The notes: a model not told the origin generated them from the letters alone. DNA of 64,000 bases from Salmonella enterica subsp. arizonae (GCF_008692845.1 NZ_VXJW01000006.1:62001-126000); one strand, 5' to 3'; counted from the first letter of the stretch, positions 12,257 through 21,903 are shown. Translations and numbers: made by a program.

Positions 12257-12663
12257 AGTAAATAGCTGACTTATGGATGTGCTGGGGATTCTATGTATTT
12301 AGCCTGGGCTTTACCATTACTTTTCCCGTTTTTGCGCCAAATTGACTCAAAAGCGGGGATTCAAAAGCAGATCCTCATTATTTTTGCATTTTTACGCAAT
12401 CTATTGCAATTTGCCGTTTTTGCCGCCCCAGGGAATTGGAATGACCATTCAAAATTGGGGAGTAAGTTAATATCTCTTTGAATTTATAATTAAAAAAAAG
12501 ATTGTGTATAAAATTTATTCATATCGGATTGCTGCGAAAGAAGTGTTACACTAGCACATCTAAAATGAGTGCGGTATTAGCCTTCAGGTTGCTGTGAAGC
12601 CTGGGGCGGTAGCGTGCTTTTTTCTGCTTATTTATCCGGACAATTTCAACCAAAGAGTCGCTT
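12257..12663. other. divergent regulatory region between waaA and waaQ
   Basis: 407 bases without a convincing gene. The left half is ordinary and the middle (about 12480-12530) is very AT-rich. A TACACT at 12547-12552 could serve as the -10 of the waaQ promoter, but no well-placed -35 is visible. The right part carries the JUMPstart/ops element. A reading frame at 12594-12833 overlaps waaQ out of frame and is not a gene. Confidence 0.6.
12585..12616 (+). promoter_or_regulatory. JUMPstart element with ops site (RfaH recruitment)
   Basis: The perfect ops core GGCGGTAGCGTG is at 12605-12616, preceded by CAGGTTGCTGTGAAGC, which matches the 3' half of the JUMPstart consensus. RNA polymerase pauses at ops and loads the antiterminator RfaH, allowing transcription through the long waa operon. 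In E. coli the leader RNA from this site has also been described as the small RNA RirA. The spacing here (about 47 bases to waaQ) fits. Confidence 0.92.
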
Positions 12664-13734
12664 GTGGAAAAGCCGTTTCGAAGAATTCTGATTATAAAAA
12701 TGCGTTTTCATGGAGATATGTTACTTACCACTCCAGTCATCAGTACGCTGAAGCAGAATTATCCCGATGCAAAAATCGATGTGCTTCTTTACCAGAACAC
12801 CATACCGATATTATCGGAAAACCCGGAGATTAATGCGCTCTACGGCATCAGTAACAAAGGCGCGGGAACAAAAGAGCAGATTAAAAACGCGCTATCGCTG
12901 ATCAAAAAATTGCGTGCTAACCAGTATGATCTGGTCGTCAATCTCACCGATCAATGGAGTGTGGCGCTTATTGTACGTTTTTTAGACGCAAAAATAAAAA
13001 TCTCGCAGGATTTCGGTAATCGCCAGTCTGCTTTATGGAAAAAGAGCTTTACGCATTTAGTACCTTATGCGGGAGATCATGCTGTTGAGCGTACGTTATC
13101 TGCGCTAAAGCCGTTAGCGCTAAAGCGGTATGTGACGGAAACCACCATGAGCTATCGTCCGGAACATTGGGAAAACATGCGACAACAGCTCAAACAACTT
13201 GGCGTGACCCGACAATATGTCGTTATTCAGCCTACGGCACGGCAACTATTTAAGTGCTGGGATAACGATAAATTCTCCCGGGTTATTGATGCAGTACAGC
13301 GTCGTGGCTACCAGGTTGTACTGACGTCAGGCCCGGCCACAGACGAGATAGCCTGCGTGGATGATATTGCACGCGGCTGTGAAACCATACCTGTTACAGG
13401 GTTGGCAGGTAAAACTCGCTTTCCGGAACTGGGCGCGTTGATTGACCATGCGGATCTGTTTATCGGCGTTGATTCGGCCCCAGGCCATATCGCCGCCGCA
13501 GTCAAAACTCCGGTCATTTGCCTTTTCGGCGCGACGGATCATGTGTTCTGGCGTCCCTGGACCGACGACATGATTCAGTTTTGGGCGGGGAATTATGAGC
13601 CGATGCCTGAACGGCATGAGCTTGATCGGAATAAAAAATACCTTTCCGTTATTCCGGCTGAGGATGTGATCGCTGCGACGGAAAAAATGCTGCCGCATGA
13701 GGCACGCCCAATAGATTTGGACAGCCTGGTATGA
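12664..13734 (+). CDS. waaQ: LPS core heptosyltransferase III
   Basis: 356 residues with a GTG start (AAAGAG lies seven bases upstream), giving MEKPFRRILIIKMRFHGDML. GT9 family; adds the branch heptose (HepIII) to HepII of the inner core. The GT9 signature FIGVDSAPGHIAAAVKTPVICLFG (near residue 260) holds the ADP-heptose-binding region, and an RFHGD motif sits at the N-terminus. First gene of the RfaH-dependent core operon; it overlaps waaG by four bases (ATGA). Confidence 0.95.
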   Translation: MEKPFRRILIIKMRFHGDMLLTTPVISTLKQNYPDAKIDVLLYQNTIPILSENPEINALYGISNKGAGTKEQIKNALSLIKKLRANQYDLVVNLTDQWSVALIVRFLDAKIKISQDFGNRQSALWKKSFTHLVPYAGDHAVERTLSALKPLALKRYVTETTMSYRPEHWENMRQQLKQLGVTRQYVVIQPTARQLFKCWDNDKFSRVIDAVQRRGYQVVLTSGPATDEIACVDDIARGCETIPVTGLAGKTRFPELGALIDHADLFIGVDSAPGHIAAAVKTPVICLFGATDHVFWRPWTDDMIQFWAGNYEPMPERHELDRNKKYLSVIPAEDVIAATEKMLPHEARPIDLDSLV

Positions 13735-14855
13735 GAGTTGCTTTTTGCTTATATAAATATTTCCCTTTTGGCGGTCTGCAGCGTGATTTTATGCGCATTG
13801 CCCAAACCGTGGCGGCGCGTGGACATCAGGTTCGTGTTTATGCTCAGACCTGGGAAGGAGAGTGCCCGGATAACTTTGAATTAATCCGCGTGCCTGTTAA
13901 ATCCCGGACAAATCACGGTCGTAACGCAGAATATTACGCCTGGGTGCAACATCATTTACGCGATCACCCTGTCGATCGGGTTGTTGGGTTCAATAAAATG
14001 CCGGGCCTTGATGTGTATTATGCCGCAGATGTGTGTTATGCCGAAAAAGTCGCACAGGAAAAAGGCTTTTTCTATCGTCTGACATCACGCTACCGGCATT
14101 ATGCTGCTTTTGAACGCGCCACGTTTGAACACGGCAAGCGGACGCAACTATTGATGCTGACAAATAAGCAGCTTGCTGATTTCCAAAAACATTATCAGAC
14201 TGAAGCGGAACGTTTCTATATTCTTCCTCCGGGGATTTACCCGGACAGAAAATATAGCCAACAGATCCCGAACAGCCGTCAAATCTATCGTCAGAAAAAC
14301 GGGATCTCAGAACAGCAAAAATTACTGTTGCAAGTAGGGTCTGACTTCACCCGTAAAGGTGTGGATCGCTCTATTGAAGCGCTGGCATCGCTACCCGAAT
14401 CTTTACGGCAAAATACGGTGCTCTATGTTGTCGGGCAGGATAAGCCGAAGAAGTTTGCAGCACTGGCTGAAAGAAGCGGCGTCGGCACGAATGTGCATTT
14501 TTTCTCCGGACGTAATGATATCGCGGAATTAATGGCGGCAGCCGATCTTTTACTGCATCCAGCCTATCAGGAGGCTGCTGGTATTGTTTTGCTGGAAGCC
14601 ATTACTGCTGGTTTGCCTGTATTAACCTCCGCGGTGTGCGGTTATGCGCACTATGTTATGGATGCAAACTGTGGCGAAGCGATTGCTGAACCTTTCCGTC
14701 AGGAAGCGCTAAATGAGATTTTACTCAAAGCGTTGACACAGCCTTCCTTACGTAGCGCTTGGGCAGAAAATGCGCGGCATTATGCTGATACCCAAGATTT
14801 ATACAGCTTGCCGGAGAAGGCCGCGGATATTATTACAGGTGATTTAGATGGTTGA
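13731..14855 (+). CDS. waaG: LPS core glucosyltransferase I
   Basis: 374 residues, GT4 family. It adds the first outer-core glucose to HepII. The GT-B N-domain starts [18 protein letters not shown]. The C-domain motif [23 protein letters not shown] (near residue 282) carries the E-x7-E catalytic and UDP-binding glutamates. It overlaps both waaQ (4 bases) and waaP (8 bases), so translation is coupled. Cytoplasmic face of the inner membrane. Confidence 0.96.
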   Translation: MRVAFCLYKYFPFGGLQRDFMRIAQTVAARGHQVRVYAQTWEGECPDNFELIRVPVKSRTNHGRNAEYYAWVQHHLRDHPVDRVVGFNKMPGLDVYYAADVCYAEKVAQEKGFFYRLTSRYRHYAAFERATFEHGKRTQLLMLTNKQLADFQKHYQTEAERFYILPPGIYPDRKYSQQIPNSRQIYRQKNGISEQQKLLLQVGSDFTRKGVDRSIEALASLPESLRQNTVLYVVGQDKPKKFAALAERSGVGTNVHFFSGRNDIAELMAAADLLLHPAYQEAAGIVLLEAITAGLPVLTSAVCGYAHYVMDANCGEAIAEPFRQEALNEILLKALTQPSLRSAWAENARHYADTQDLYSLPEKAADIITGDLDG

Positions 14856-15645
14856 GCTGAAAGCGCCGTTAACCACTCTATGGCGCGGCAAAGATGCTTT
14901 TGAGGAAGTGAAAACGTTACAGGGCGAAGTGTTCAGAGAGCTGGAGACGCGCCGAACGTTGCGATTTGAGCTGGACGGCAAAAGCTATTTCCTGAAGTGG
15001 CATAAAGGCACTTCTCTGAAAGAAATTGTGAAGAACCTGATTTCGTTACGTATGCCTGTTCTTGGCGCTGACAGAGAGTGGCACGCCATTCACCGTCTAT
15101 GTGAGTTGGGTGTAGATACAATGCACGGCGTTGGTTTTGGTGAAAAAGGCGTAAACCCGCTAACCAGGACATCATTTATTATCACCGAAGATTTAACGCC
15201 CACTGTTAGCCTTGAAGACTACTGTGCTGACTGGGTTGTTAATCCACCGGACGTGCAGGTGAAGAGAATGATCATTAAGCGTGTTGCGACCATGGTGCGT
15301 AAAATGCACACTGGAGGAATTAACCATCGCGACTGTTATATTTGCCACTTTCTGCTACATTTGCCTTTTACTGGCCGCGAAGAGGATTTAAAGATCTCCG
15401 TAATCGATCTGCATCGCGCGCAGATACGCCAGCGAGTTCCCCTTCGCTGGCGTAATAAAGATTTAATTGGGCTTTATTTCTCTTCAATGAATATTGGCCT
15501 GACTCAGCGAGATATATTCCGGTTTATGCGTGAGTATTTCTCTCTCCCCCTGCGAGAGATTTTGCAAAAAGAATCGGGGTTGATTCATCAGGCGGATGTT
15601 AAAGCCGCTCGAATTAAAGAAAGAACAATAAGAAAAAATCTGTAA
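14848..15645 (+). CDS. waaP: LPS core heptose I kinase
   Basis: 265 residues. It phosphorylates HepI, a modification needed for outer-membrane stability and polymyxin resistance. The protein-kinase-like fold has the phosphate-transfer loop HRDCYICHF (the Asp is catalytic) near residue 162 and VIDLHRAQ as the metal-binding DFG-like strand. The N-terminal basic [11 protein letters not shown] is typical. It overlaps waaG by eight bases. Confidence 0.96.
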   Translation: MVELKAPLTTLWRGKDAFEEVKTLQGEVFRELETRRTLRFELDGKSYFLKWHKGTSLKEIVKNLISLRMPVLGADREWHAIHRLCELGVDTMHGVGFGEKGVNPLTRTSFIITEDLTPTVSLEDYCADWVVNPPDVQVKRMIIKRVATMVRKMHTGGINHRDCYICHFLLHLPFTGREEDLKISVIDLHRAQIRQRVPLRWRNKDLIGLYFSSMNIGLTQRDIFRFMREYFSLPLREILQKESGLIHQADVKAARIKERTIRKNL

Positions 15646-15681
15646 TATAAATTCTGTATTTATAAATAGCATAGAGGCTGT

Positions 15682-16623
15682 ATGTTCCTTTTCATATGCA
15701 TGACTAACTTACAATTGCTCATTGCGCGGTCAATTATAGAAAAAGAGCAGTTGAAGAGTGTTGATATTTTATTTATTGGCGATGTGCATAACGTAAAAAA
15801 TCAGTACTATTTAAAAAAAATCCAACCGTTATGTCGGCACTCAAGCATAGTCTCTCAGGTTTCAAAATTTGCGGCATTTAAAACGATTCATAGAACACGG
15901 TATGCTAAAAAAATCATGGAATCATATGCCAAGGAATATCATACCGTTTTCTTTGCGAATTTTCATGTCCCGCTTATACACCATATTTTATCGTGTATCT
16001 CTTTTTCTGAAATAAATACTTTTGATGATGGTACAAATAATATCAATCAGAAAAGCATAATGTATGAAAATAAGAATATAAGCGCCACATCGAAGTTAAT
16101 ACGAAAGCTGATGGGGCGTAAATATCATAAAGATGAAATATTAAAGTTAGACGCAAAACATTATACTCTATTTCCTAATAGAACCAACATAATTGAAAAG
16201 ACCGAAGGAATTATATTGGTACACCATAACGGTCTTCCTGATACGAATAATGGTTTTAAAAAAGTATTATTGGGAACTGTATATACTGATGCGTTAAAAA
16301 ATAAAGAAGATGAGTGTGTTTTTCTTCAGCATCTTCAGCGGTTTATTAAAAAAGAAGCGGTTGATATATATATTCCTCACCCTCGATATGACTCTCATCA
16401 GTTTAATGGTGTATTGAATGTTAACTCTGAAATGATAGCCGAGGACATTATTTTAGAATATCTGGAGCAAGGGATGTCATTAGAGATATATGGATTTAAT
16501 AGCACAGTTCAATATAACCTAAATAATATCTCAACTATCAAAAACTATAAAATAACCAGCCCTTTTCTAAAAGATAGCTTTAATCATGGACTGGGGTTCG
16601 ATTTTAATCAGGTCTCAGTATAA
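15682..16623 (+). CDS. waaH: GT52-like glycosyltransferase between waaP and waaB (WaaH candidate)
   Basis: 313 residues, AT-rich compared with waaQGP. It resembles glycosyltransferase family 52, which includes sialyltransferases and a core alpha-glucosyltransferase. The N-terminus ICMTNLQLLIARSII is a typical GT52 first strand. FDDGTNNI (near residue 114) gives the D/E-D/E-G motif and YIPHPRYDS (near residue 232) the HP nucleotide-binding motif. The slot between waaP and waaB is where subsp. arizonae was reported to carry waaH, a UDP-glucose:(glucosyl)LPS alpha-1,2-glucosyltransferase, and where Typhimurium LT2 is annotated with yibR. E. coli K-12 waaS occupies the equivalent position. Donor sugar is inferred from context. 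AGAGG precedes the ATG. Confidence 0.65.
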   Translation: MFLFICMTNLQLLIARSIIEKEQLKSVDILFIGDVHNVKNQYYLKKIQPLCRHSSIVSQVSKFAAFKTIHRTRYAKKIMESYAKEYHTVFFANFHVPLIHHILSCISFSEINTFDDGTNNINQKSIMYENKNISATSKLIRKLMGRKYHKDEILKLDAKHYTLFPNRTNIIEKTEGIILVHHNGLPDTNNGFKKVLLGTVYTDALKNKEDECVFLQHLQRFIKKEAVDIYIPHPRYDSHQFNGVLNVNSEMIAEDIILEYLEQGMSLEIYGFNSTVQYNLNNISTIKNYKITSPFLKDSFNHGLGFDFNQVSV

Positions 16624-16682
16624 ATATAGTGTTGATTGGGTTTGTTCTTACAGTATTTTAAAAGTGAAGGAGGCCGAATAAC

Positions 16683-16703
16683 ATGAGTGTCAGCAAATGG
16701 TGA
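16683..16703 (+). promoter_or_regulatory. six-codon leader ORF overlapping the waaB start
   Basis: GAAGGAGG at 16666-16673 is nine bases ahead of ATG at 16683, which opens a six-codon frame (MSVSKW) ending TGA at 16701-16703. The ATG at 16697, in frame with waaB, lies inside it, and the TTG waaB start at 16709 is six bases after its stop. The best ribosome-binding site of the region therefore serves the mini-ORF, suggesting coupled translation of waaB. Function inferred. Confidence 0.45.
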
Positions 16704-16708
16704 CTTCA

Positions 16709-17788
16709 TTGAAAATAGCATTTATTGGCGAAGCGGTATCTGGCTTCGGAGGGATGGAAACCGTTATTAGCAACGTTATCCATACGTTTGAAAATAGCTC
16801 TCCGAAAATCAACTGTGAAACGTTTTTCTTTTGTCGTAATGACAAAATGGATAAAGCATGGCTAAAAGAGATTAAATATGCGCAATCACTCTCAAATATA
16901 AAATTAAGTTTTCTTCGTCGAGCTAAGCATGTTTATAATTTTAGTCAGTGGCTGAAAGAAACGTCACCGGATATTGTGATATGTATTGATGTCATCTCAT
17001 GTCTTTATGCCAATAAAGCACGAAAGAAAAGTGGTAAACAGTTTATTATTTTCTCGTGGCCGCATTTTTCGCTCGACCATAAAAAACATGCAGAATGTAT
17101 AACGTACGCGGATTATCATCTGGCCATCAGTAGTGGTATTAAAGAACAGATGATGGCACGGGGTATCTCAGCGCAAGATATTAGCGTCGTTTATAATCCT
17201 GTCTCTATTAAAACAATCATTGTGCCACCGCCTGAACGAGATAAACCCGCTGTATTTCTCTATGTAGGGCGTCTTAAATTTGAAGGACAGAAAAGAGTTA
17301 AAGATTTATTTGATGGTTTAGCTCGTACGACAGGGGAATGGCAGCTACATATTATTGGTGATGGCTCAGATTATGAAAGATGTCAGGCTTATAGCCGGGA
17401 GCTTGGTATTGAGCAGCGTGTTATCTGGTATGGTTGGCAAAGCGCGCCATGGGTCGTTGTACAACAAAAAGTAAAAAATGTCACCGCGCTGCTACTTACC
17501 TCTGCATTTGAGGGATTTCCTATGACCCTGCTGGAAGCAATGTCATATGGAATTCCGTGTATTAGTTCTGATTGTATGTCTGGTCCACGCGATATGATTA
17601 AACCAGGTATAAATGGTGAACTTTACGCTCCGGGCGCTATAGATGATTTTGTAGGACATCTGAATCAAGTTATTTCCGGTGAAGTACAATATCAGCATGC
17701 TATCATTCCGGGTACGATTGAGAGGTTTTACGATATGTTATATTTTAAAAATTTTAAAAATGCGCTATTCTCGAAATTACAAAAGTGA
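16709..17788 (+). CDS. waaB: LPS core alpha-1,6-galactosyltransferase
   Basis: 359 residues from the TTG at 16709 (MKIAFIGEAVSGFGGMETVI), as the gene is usually annotated; an in-frame ATG at 16697 would add four residues. GT4 family; adds a side-branch galactose to the first core glucose. The C-domain motif SAFEGFPMTLLEAMSYGIPCISSD (near residue 270) carries the E-x7-E pair. An unusual short leader ORF overlaps the start. waaI follows after five bases. Confidence 0.92.
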   Translation: MKIAFIGEAVSGFGGMETVISNVIHTFENSSPKINCETFFFCRNDKMDKAWLKEIKYAQSLSNIKLSFLRRAKHVYNFSQWLKETSPDIVICIDVISCLYANKARKKSGKQFIIFSWPHFSLDHKKHAECITYADYHLAISSGIKEQMMARGISAQDISVVYNPVSIKTIIVPPPERDKPAVFLYVGRLKFEGQKRVKDLFDGLARTTGEWQLHIIGDGSDYERCQAYSRELGIEQRVIWYGWQSAPWVVVQQKVKNVTALLLTSAFEGFPMTLLEAMSYGIPCISSDCMSGPRDMIKPGINGELYAPGAIDDFVGHLNQVISGEVQYQHAIIPGTIERFYDMLYFKNFKNALFSKLQK

Positions 17789-17793
17789 TCACT

Positions 17794-18807
17794 ATGAGCA
17801 GAAAATATTTTGAAGAAGAAGTCATTCAACAGACTTTAGATTATAACTATACACAACATAGTGATGCTAATAAACTCAATATAGCTTATGGGATTGATAA
17901 AAACTTTCTTTTTGGCTGTGGTGTCTCTATTGCATCTATACTCCTTGCTAATCCAGCGAAGGCGTTAGCTTTCCATGTTTTTACCGATTCCTTTGGCCCT
18001 GAAGATCGGCAGCGATTTGAAGCATTAGCAAAACAGTACGCTACGCAGATCATTATCTATTTAATAGATTGTGAGCGATTAAAATCGCTACCCAGTACAA
18101 AAAACTGGACCTATGCAACATACTTTAGATTCATTATTGCCGACTATTTTTCAGATAAAACAGATAAAGTGCTTTATCTGGATGCAGATATCGCATGTAA
18201 AGGAAGTATTCAGAAACTTATTGATCTTAATTTCGCTGAAAATGAGATTGCAGCAGTCGTGGCTGAAGGCGAGTTGGAATGGTGGACTAAGCGCTCGGTT
18301 AGTCTGGCAACGCCAGGCTTGGTTTCTGGCTATTTTAATGCCGGCTTTATATTAATTAATATACCTCTTTGGACGGCAGAAAATATTTCTAAGAAAGCGA
18401 TTGAAATGCTAAAAGATCCGGAGGTAGTACAACGCATAACGCACCTTGATCAGGATGTATTAAATATATTACTAGTTAATAAAGCTCGTTTTGTCGATAA
18501 AAATTTTAATACGCAATTTAGTCTTAACTATGAATTAAAAGATTCAGTTATTAATCCAGTTAATGCTGATACTGTATTTGTTCATTATATAGGGCCAACG
18601 AAACCCTGGCATAGCTGGGGAGCCTATCCTGTGTCACAATATTTTTTACAGGCTAAGCTTAATTCTCCATGGTCTGATTATGCACTTTTAAATCCAGTCA
18701 CTAGCCATCAATTACGCTATGCGGCGAAGCATATGTTTAATCAGAAGCGTTATACTTCTGGTATAGCTTATTATATAGCTTACTTTAAACGTAAACTTCT
18801 TGAATAA
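17794..18807 (+). CDS. waaI: LPS core alpha-1,3-galactosyltransferase
   Basis: 337 residues from [14 protein letters not shown]; a GTG three codons upstream overlaps the waaB stop. GT8 family; adds galactose to the first glucose of the outer core. The DxD motif is in [12 protein letters not shown] (near residue 130), with HLDQDVLN near residue 214 and the GT8 C-terminal [12 protein letters not shown]. Sequence is close to Typhimurium RfaI, with scattered substitutions by memory. Confidence 0.93.
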   Translation: MSRKYFEEEVIQQTLDYNYTQHSDANKLNIAYGIDKNFLFGCGVSIASILLANPAKALAFHVFTDSFGPEDRQRFEALAKQYATQIIIYLIDCERLKSLPSTKNWTYATYFRFIIADYFSDKTDKVLYLDADIACKGSIQKLIDLNFAENEIAAVVAEGELEWWTKRSVSLATPGLVSGYFNAGFILINIPLWTAENISKKAIEMLKDPEVVQRITHLDQDVLNILLVNKARFVDKNFNTQFSLNYELKDSVINPVNADTVFVHYIGPTKPWHSWGAYPVSQYFLQAKLNSPWSDYALLNPVTSHQLRYAAKHMFNQKRYTSGIAYYIAYFKRKLLE

Positions 18808-18824
18808 AAACTATAGGTGATGTA

Positions 18825-19835
18825 ATGGATTCATTTCCTGATATAGAAATAGCTGAATATAAAGTTTTTGATGAAAGTAATAATAATGATGATAACGTAT
18901 TAAACATTTCTTATGGCGTTGACGAAAACTATCTTGATGGTGTGGGGGTGTCAATCGCTTCAGTATTATTAAACAATAATATCCCACTCGCTTTTCATAT
19001 TATTTGTGATTCATATTCCCCGTGTTTCCTTAATAATGTAGAGCGTTTAGCCGTACAGTATCACATTAAGATCTCTCTTTATCTTATTAAAGTCGAAAGT
19101 CTTGAAATATTGCCTCAAACTAAAGTATGGTCGAGAGCAATGTATTTTCGTTTATTCGCTTTCGATTATCTCAGCGGGAAGATCAACACATTACTTTATT
19201 TAGATGCCGATATTGTATGCAAAGGTTCTTTGCAAGATCTTCTACGACTTGATCTGTCAGAGAAGATTGCTGCGGTCGTTAAAGATGTTGATTCAATCCA
19301 GAATAGGGTAAATGAAAGATTAGAAGCATTTAATTTACAAGGTGATTATTTTAACTCAGGCGTGGTTTTTGTTAACTTGAAATTATGGAAAGAGAATACC
19401 TTGACAGAAAAGGCATTTTTACTCCTGGCGGGTAAAGAGGCTGATTCTTTTAAATATCCCGATCAGGATGTTTTGAATATTCTTTTACAGGATAAGGTCG
19501 TTTACCTGCCGCGACCGTATAATACTATATATACAATCAAAAGTGAGTTAAAAGACAAATCACATAAGAAATATACCAATATAATTAATGATAGTACTAT
19601 TTTAATTCATTATACTGGGGCTACCAAACCATGGCATGCCTGGGCAAATTATCCTTCAGTTATTTATTATAAAAATGCACGCCTGAACTCACCATGGAAA
19701 GATTTTCCTGGAAAAGATGCTCGTACAATAGTTGAATTTAAAAAACGTTATAAGCATCTTTTCGTGCAGGGTCATTACTTCAAAGGCCTTTTGGCTGGAA
19801 GCGCATATCTTTATCGAAAAGTTTTTCACAAATAA
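18825..19835 (+). CDS. waaJ: LPS core alpha-1,2-glucosyltransferase
   Basis: 336 residues, GT8 family, paralogous to the preceding waaI. It is expected to add glucose to the outer-core galactose. Motifs: [18 protein letters not shown] near residue 27, [12 protein letters not shown] (DxD) near residue 124, [11 protein letters not shown] near 206 and [12 protein letters not shown] near 263. From memory the N-terminal third differs much more from Typhimurium RfaJ than waaI differs from its counterpart, hinting at a separate allele or recombination. Confidence 0.9.
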   Translation: MDSFPDIEIAEYKVFDESNNNDDNVLNISYGVDENYLDGVGVSIASVLLNNNIPLAFHIICDSYSPCFLNNVERLAVQYHIKISLYLIKVESLEILPQTKVWSRAMYFRLFAFDYLSGKINTLLYLDADIVCKGSLQDLLRLDLSEKIAAVVKDVDSIQNRVNERLEAFNLQGDYFNSGVVFVNLKLWKENTLTEKAFLLLAGKEADSFKYPDQDVLNILLQDKVVYLPRPYNTIYTIKSELKDKSHKKYTNIINDSTILIHYTGATKPWHAWANYPSVIYYKNARLNSPWKDFPGKDARTIVEFKKRYKHLFVQGHYFKGLLAGSAYLYRKVFHK

Positions 19836-19857
19836 TTCCCTTCCCTAAACCTCCATT

Positions 19858-20556
19858 ATGATTACTGAAAAAAAGGTTAAACATTATACTGTTTTTGTCA
19901 AAAATGACGACAAAAAATATATTGATATCTTCAAAGATTTTTTATCTTATAATCACCGTGTTATTAAAGTCTTTCGTAATATAGAAGATACAAAAGTTGT
20001 ATTGATTGATACAGATTATGGAAAATATATTCTTAAAGTATTTAGTCCAAAAGTAAAAAGCACTGAACGCTTCTTCAAATCGTTGGTAAAAGGAGATTAC
20101 TATGAAAATCTGTTTCGTCAAACAGATCGTGTTCGGCGTGAAGGGTTTGAAGCGCTTAATGATTTTTACCTGCTGGCGGAAATCAAAACATTACGCTACG
20201 TAAAAACATACGTTATGCTGATTGAGTATATCGAAGGTGTTGAACTTGTTGATATGCCAGAAATTTCTGATGGGGTGAGAGAAAAAATCAAGCAGTCAAT
20301 ATTTTCTTTGCACCAGCATGGTATGGTTTCAGGCGATCCCCATAAAGGAAACTTTATTCTACAAGGTAATGAGATCAGAATCATCGATTTATCGGGAAAA
20401 AGACCTTCGAGACAACGGCAAGCAAAGGATCGTATTGATTTAGAAAGACATTATGGAATAAAAAATAATGTGAAAGATTTCGGTTTTTACTTATTGATTT
20501 ATAAGAAAAAAATCCGAAATTTCCTTCGCCGCATTAAAGGTAAGGAAAAGCGCTGA
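19858..20556 (+). CDS. waaY: LPS core heptose II kinase
   Basis: 232 residues. It phosphorylates HepII after WaaP and WaaQ have acted. It is kinase-like: GDPHKGNFIL (near residue 158) contains the catalytic-loop Asp and Asn, and IIDLSGKRPSRQRQ the metal-binding Asp; a basic C-terminus follows. It starts 22 bases after waaJ and is AT-rich like waaH-waaZ. Confidence 0.92.
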   Translation: MITEKKVKHYTVFVKNDDKKYIDIFKDFLSYNHRVIKVFRNIEDTKVVLIDTDYGKYILKVFSPKVKSTERFFKSLVKGDYYENLFRQTDRVRREGFEALNDFYLLAEIKTLRYVKTYVMLIEYIEGVELVDMPEISDGVREKIKQSIFSLHQHGMVSGDPHKGNFILQGNEIRIIDLSGKRPSRQRQAKDRIDLERHYGIKNNVKDFGFYLLIYKKKIRNFLRRIKGKEKR

Positions 20557-20705
20557 TCAATGTAGCACGTTTAGTTTAATTTAAGGAACAGGCTGCCTTT
20601 TATTTGCAGTAGTGTTGTGACATACTGGAGGAGATTTAAGATGTAATATTAGAAATTAATTATAACATTCCTTTATAGGTTGCATGGTAAACATACAAAT
20701 TTTTT

Positions 20706-21515
20706 ATGGGCAGCGTTAAATTTATAACTCACGCCGATGTTCTGCAACTTATTGCGAAAAGAACGGCTGAAGATTGTATTATTTTTCTTTCTGGTCCTAC
20801 ATCCAGAAAGACGCCGTTGTCTTTGTTACGAATGAAAGATGTCATTGCCGTCAATGGTTCTGTTCAATATTTGCTAAACAATAATGTCAAGCCATTTTTG
20901 TATCTCCTGACGGATGTTCGGTTTCTCCATCGCCGGCGCGAAGATTTTTATAAATTTAGCAGCAATAGTCAGTTTACTATTGTTAACCTTGATGTATACG
21001 AGCAGGCGGGAGAAGATGATAAAAAATACATTCAAGAGAATTGTTTAATTATTCGCTCTTTTTATCGCAGAGAAAAAGGGGGCGTTTTAAAGAAAATTAA
21101 ATTCAATTTCCTTAAGCAGGTTTATAAAGCATTACTTATATCAGTTCCTTTCTCAAAAAGAGGACGACTGACTGGGTTTAGCAAAGATATTAGTATCGGT
21201 TATTGCTCTTGTCATACTATTGCTTATACCGCCATCCAGGTTGCCTATTCTCTTAAGTACAATCGTATTATATGTTCTGGGCTTGACTTAACGGGGAGTT
21301 GTCCACGTTTCTATGACGAAGCTTCCGGCCCTATGCCGTCTGAGCTAAGTAAAGACTTGTTTAAAATACTACCATTTTTTACTTTTATGAGAAAAAATGT
21401 CAGTGATTTAAATATCTTTAATTTATCAGATGATACTGCAATACATTACGATATTATTCCATATATTAAGGCCTCAGAAATTGAGGATGAAATATATTAC
21501 GATAAAATTGTATAA
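20706..21515 (+). CDS. waaZ: LPS core biosynthesis protein WaaZ
   Basis: 269 residues, the Salmonella length. It is associated with addition of a third Kdo in the inner core. Recognised by overall resemblance to RfaZ: IIFLSGPTSRKTPLSLL near residue 26, a conserved histidine/cysteine stretch SIGYCSCHTIAYTAIQVA near 162 and ICSGLDLTGSCPRFYDE near 195. The gap to waaY (149 bases) is unusually long for this operon and no clear Shine-Dalgarno precedes the ATG, so translation may be weak. Confidence 0.85.
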   Translation: MGSVKFITHADVLQLIAKRTAEDCIIFLSGPTSRKTPLSLLRMKDVIAVNGSVQYLLNNNVKPFLYLLTDVRFLHRRREDFYKFSSNSQFTIVNLDVYEQAGEDDKKYIQENCLIIRSFYRREKGGVLKKIKFNFLKQVYKALLISVPFSKRGRLTGFSKDISIGYCSCHTIAYTAIQVAYSLKYNRIICSGLDLTGSCPRFYDEASGPMPSELSKDLFKILPFFTFMRKNVSDLNIFNLSDDTAIHYDIIPYIKASEIEDEIYYDKIV

Positions 21516-21596
21516 ATACTAAAAACTCACTATTTTGTGTTGCTTTCGGTACGCTTTTCTTTTCTGTAATGCTAACTATCCTGGATTAAAGCTACT

Positions 21597-21847
21597 ATGA
21601 TTCCAAAAAAATCATATTTACTGCGATTAAGGAGGGATTTGCGGGTTTGTGTTAGATGGCATAATGGCTATCACCTCGCAGAACTTATGTCGAGCGACAG
21701 CATGATTAATGATATTAACCGTGTGCTTGCCGATAAGCAACGTCCCCAGATGCGGAAAATGCAAAGGCCCTTGTGTTTTCAAAATAGAGTTGGGAAAATA
21801 TCGCGCAGTGTTTCGAAGAACAAATGAAAATCTGGTTTGATAAGTGA
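21597..21847 (+). pseudogene. waaK: waaK remnant with large internal deletion
   Basis: Only the ends of the LPS core alpha-1,2-N-acetylglucosaminyltransferase gene survive. ATGATT...ATATTTACTG at 21597-21620 resembles the first codons of Typhimurium waaK. From about 21628 the DNA matches its last ~65 codons: GFVLDGI in one frame, then GYHLAELMSSDSMINDINR in the next. Near 21757 the match shifts frame again to AENAKALVFSK, meets a TAG, and continues SWENIAQCFEEQMKIWFDK to TGA at 21847. At least two frameshifts and one stop are present, so no active enzyme is made and the core should lack the terminal GlcNAc. A 76-codon frame (to 21827) is an accident of the deletion. Confidence 0.88.
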
Positions 21848-21864
21848 TTTAATACTGACGATAG

Positions 21865-21902
21865 AAAACGCGCTGATACCTTTCACGGTATCAGCGCGTT
21901 TT
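21865..21902. terminator. bidirectional terminator between waa operons
   Basis: A perfect 16-pair stem: AAAACGCGCTGATACC at 21865-21880, loop TTTCAC, GGTATCAGCGCGTTTT at 21887-21902. A and T tracts at both feet let it end the waaQ operon rightward and the waaL operon leftward. Confidence 0.95.
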
Positions 21903-21903
21903 C

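Noticed and set aside
12594-12833. 79-codon frame over the JUMPstart element
   Set aside because: It overlaps the certain waaQ start out of frame, and the upstream part is regulatory DNA.
21597-21827. 76-codon reading frame taken as a gene
   Set aside because: It is the chance frame left across the waaK deletion; coding similarity moves between frames, so it is treated as a pseudogene.
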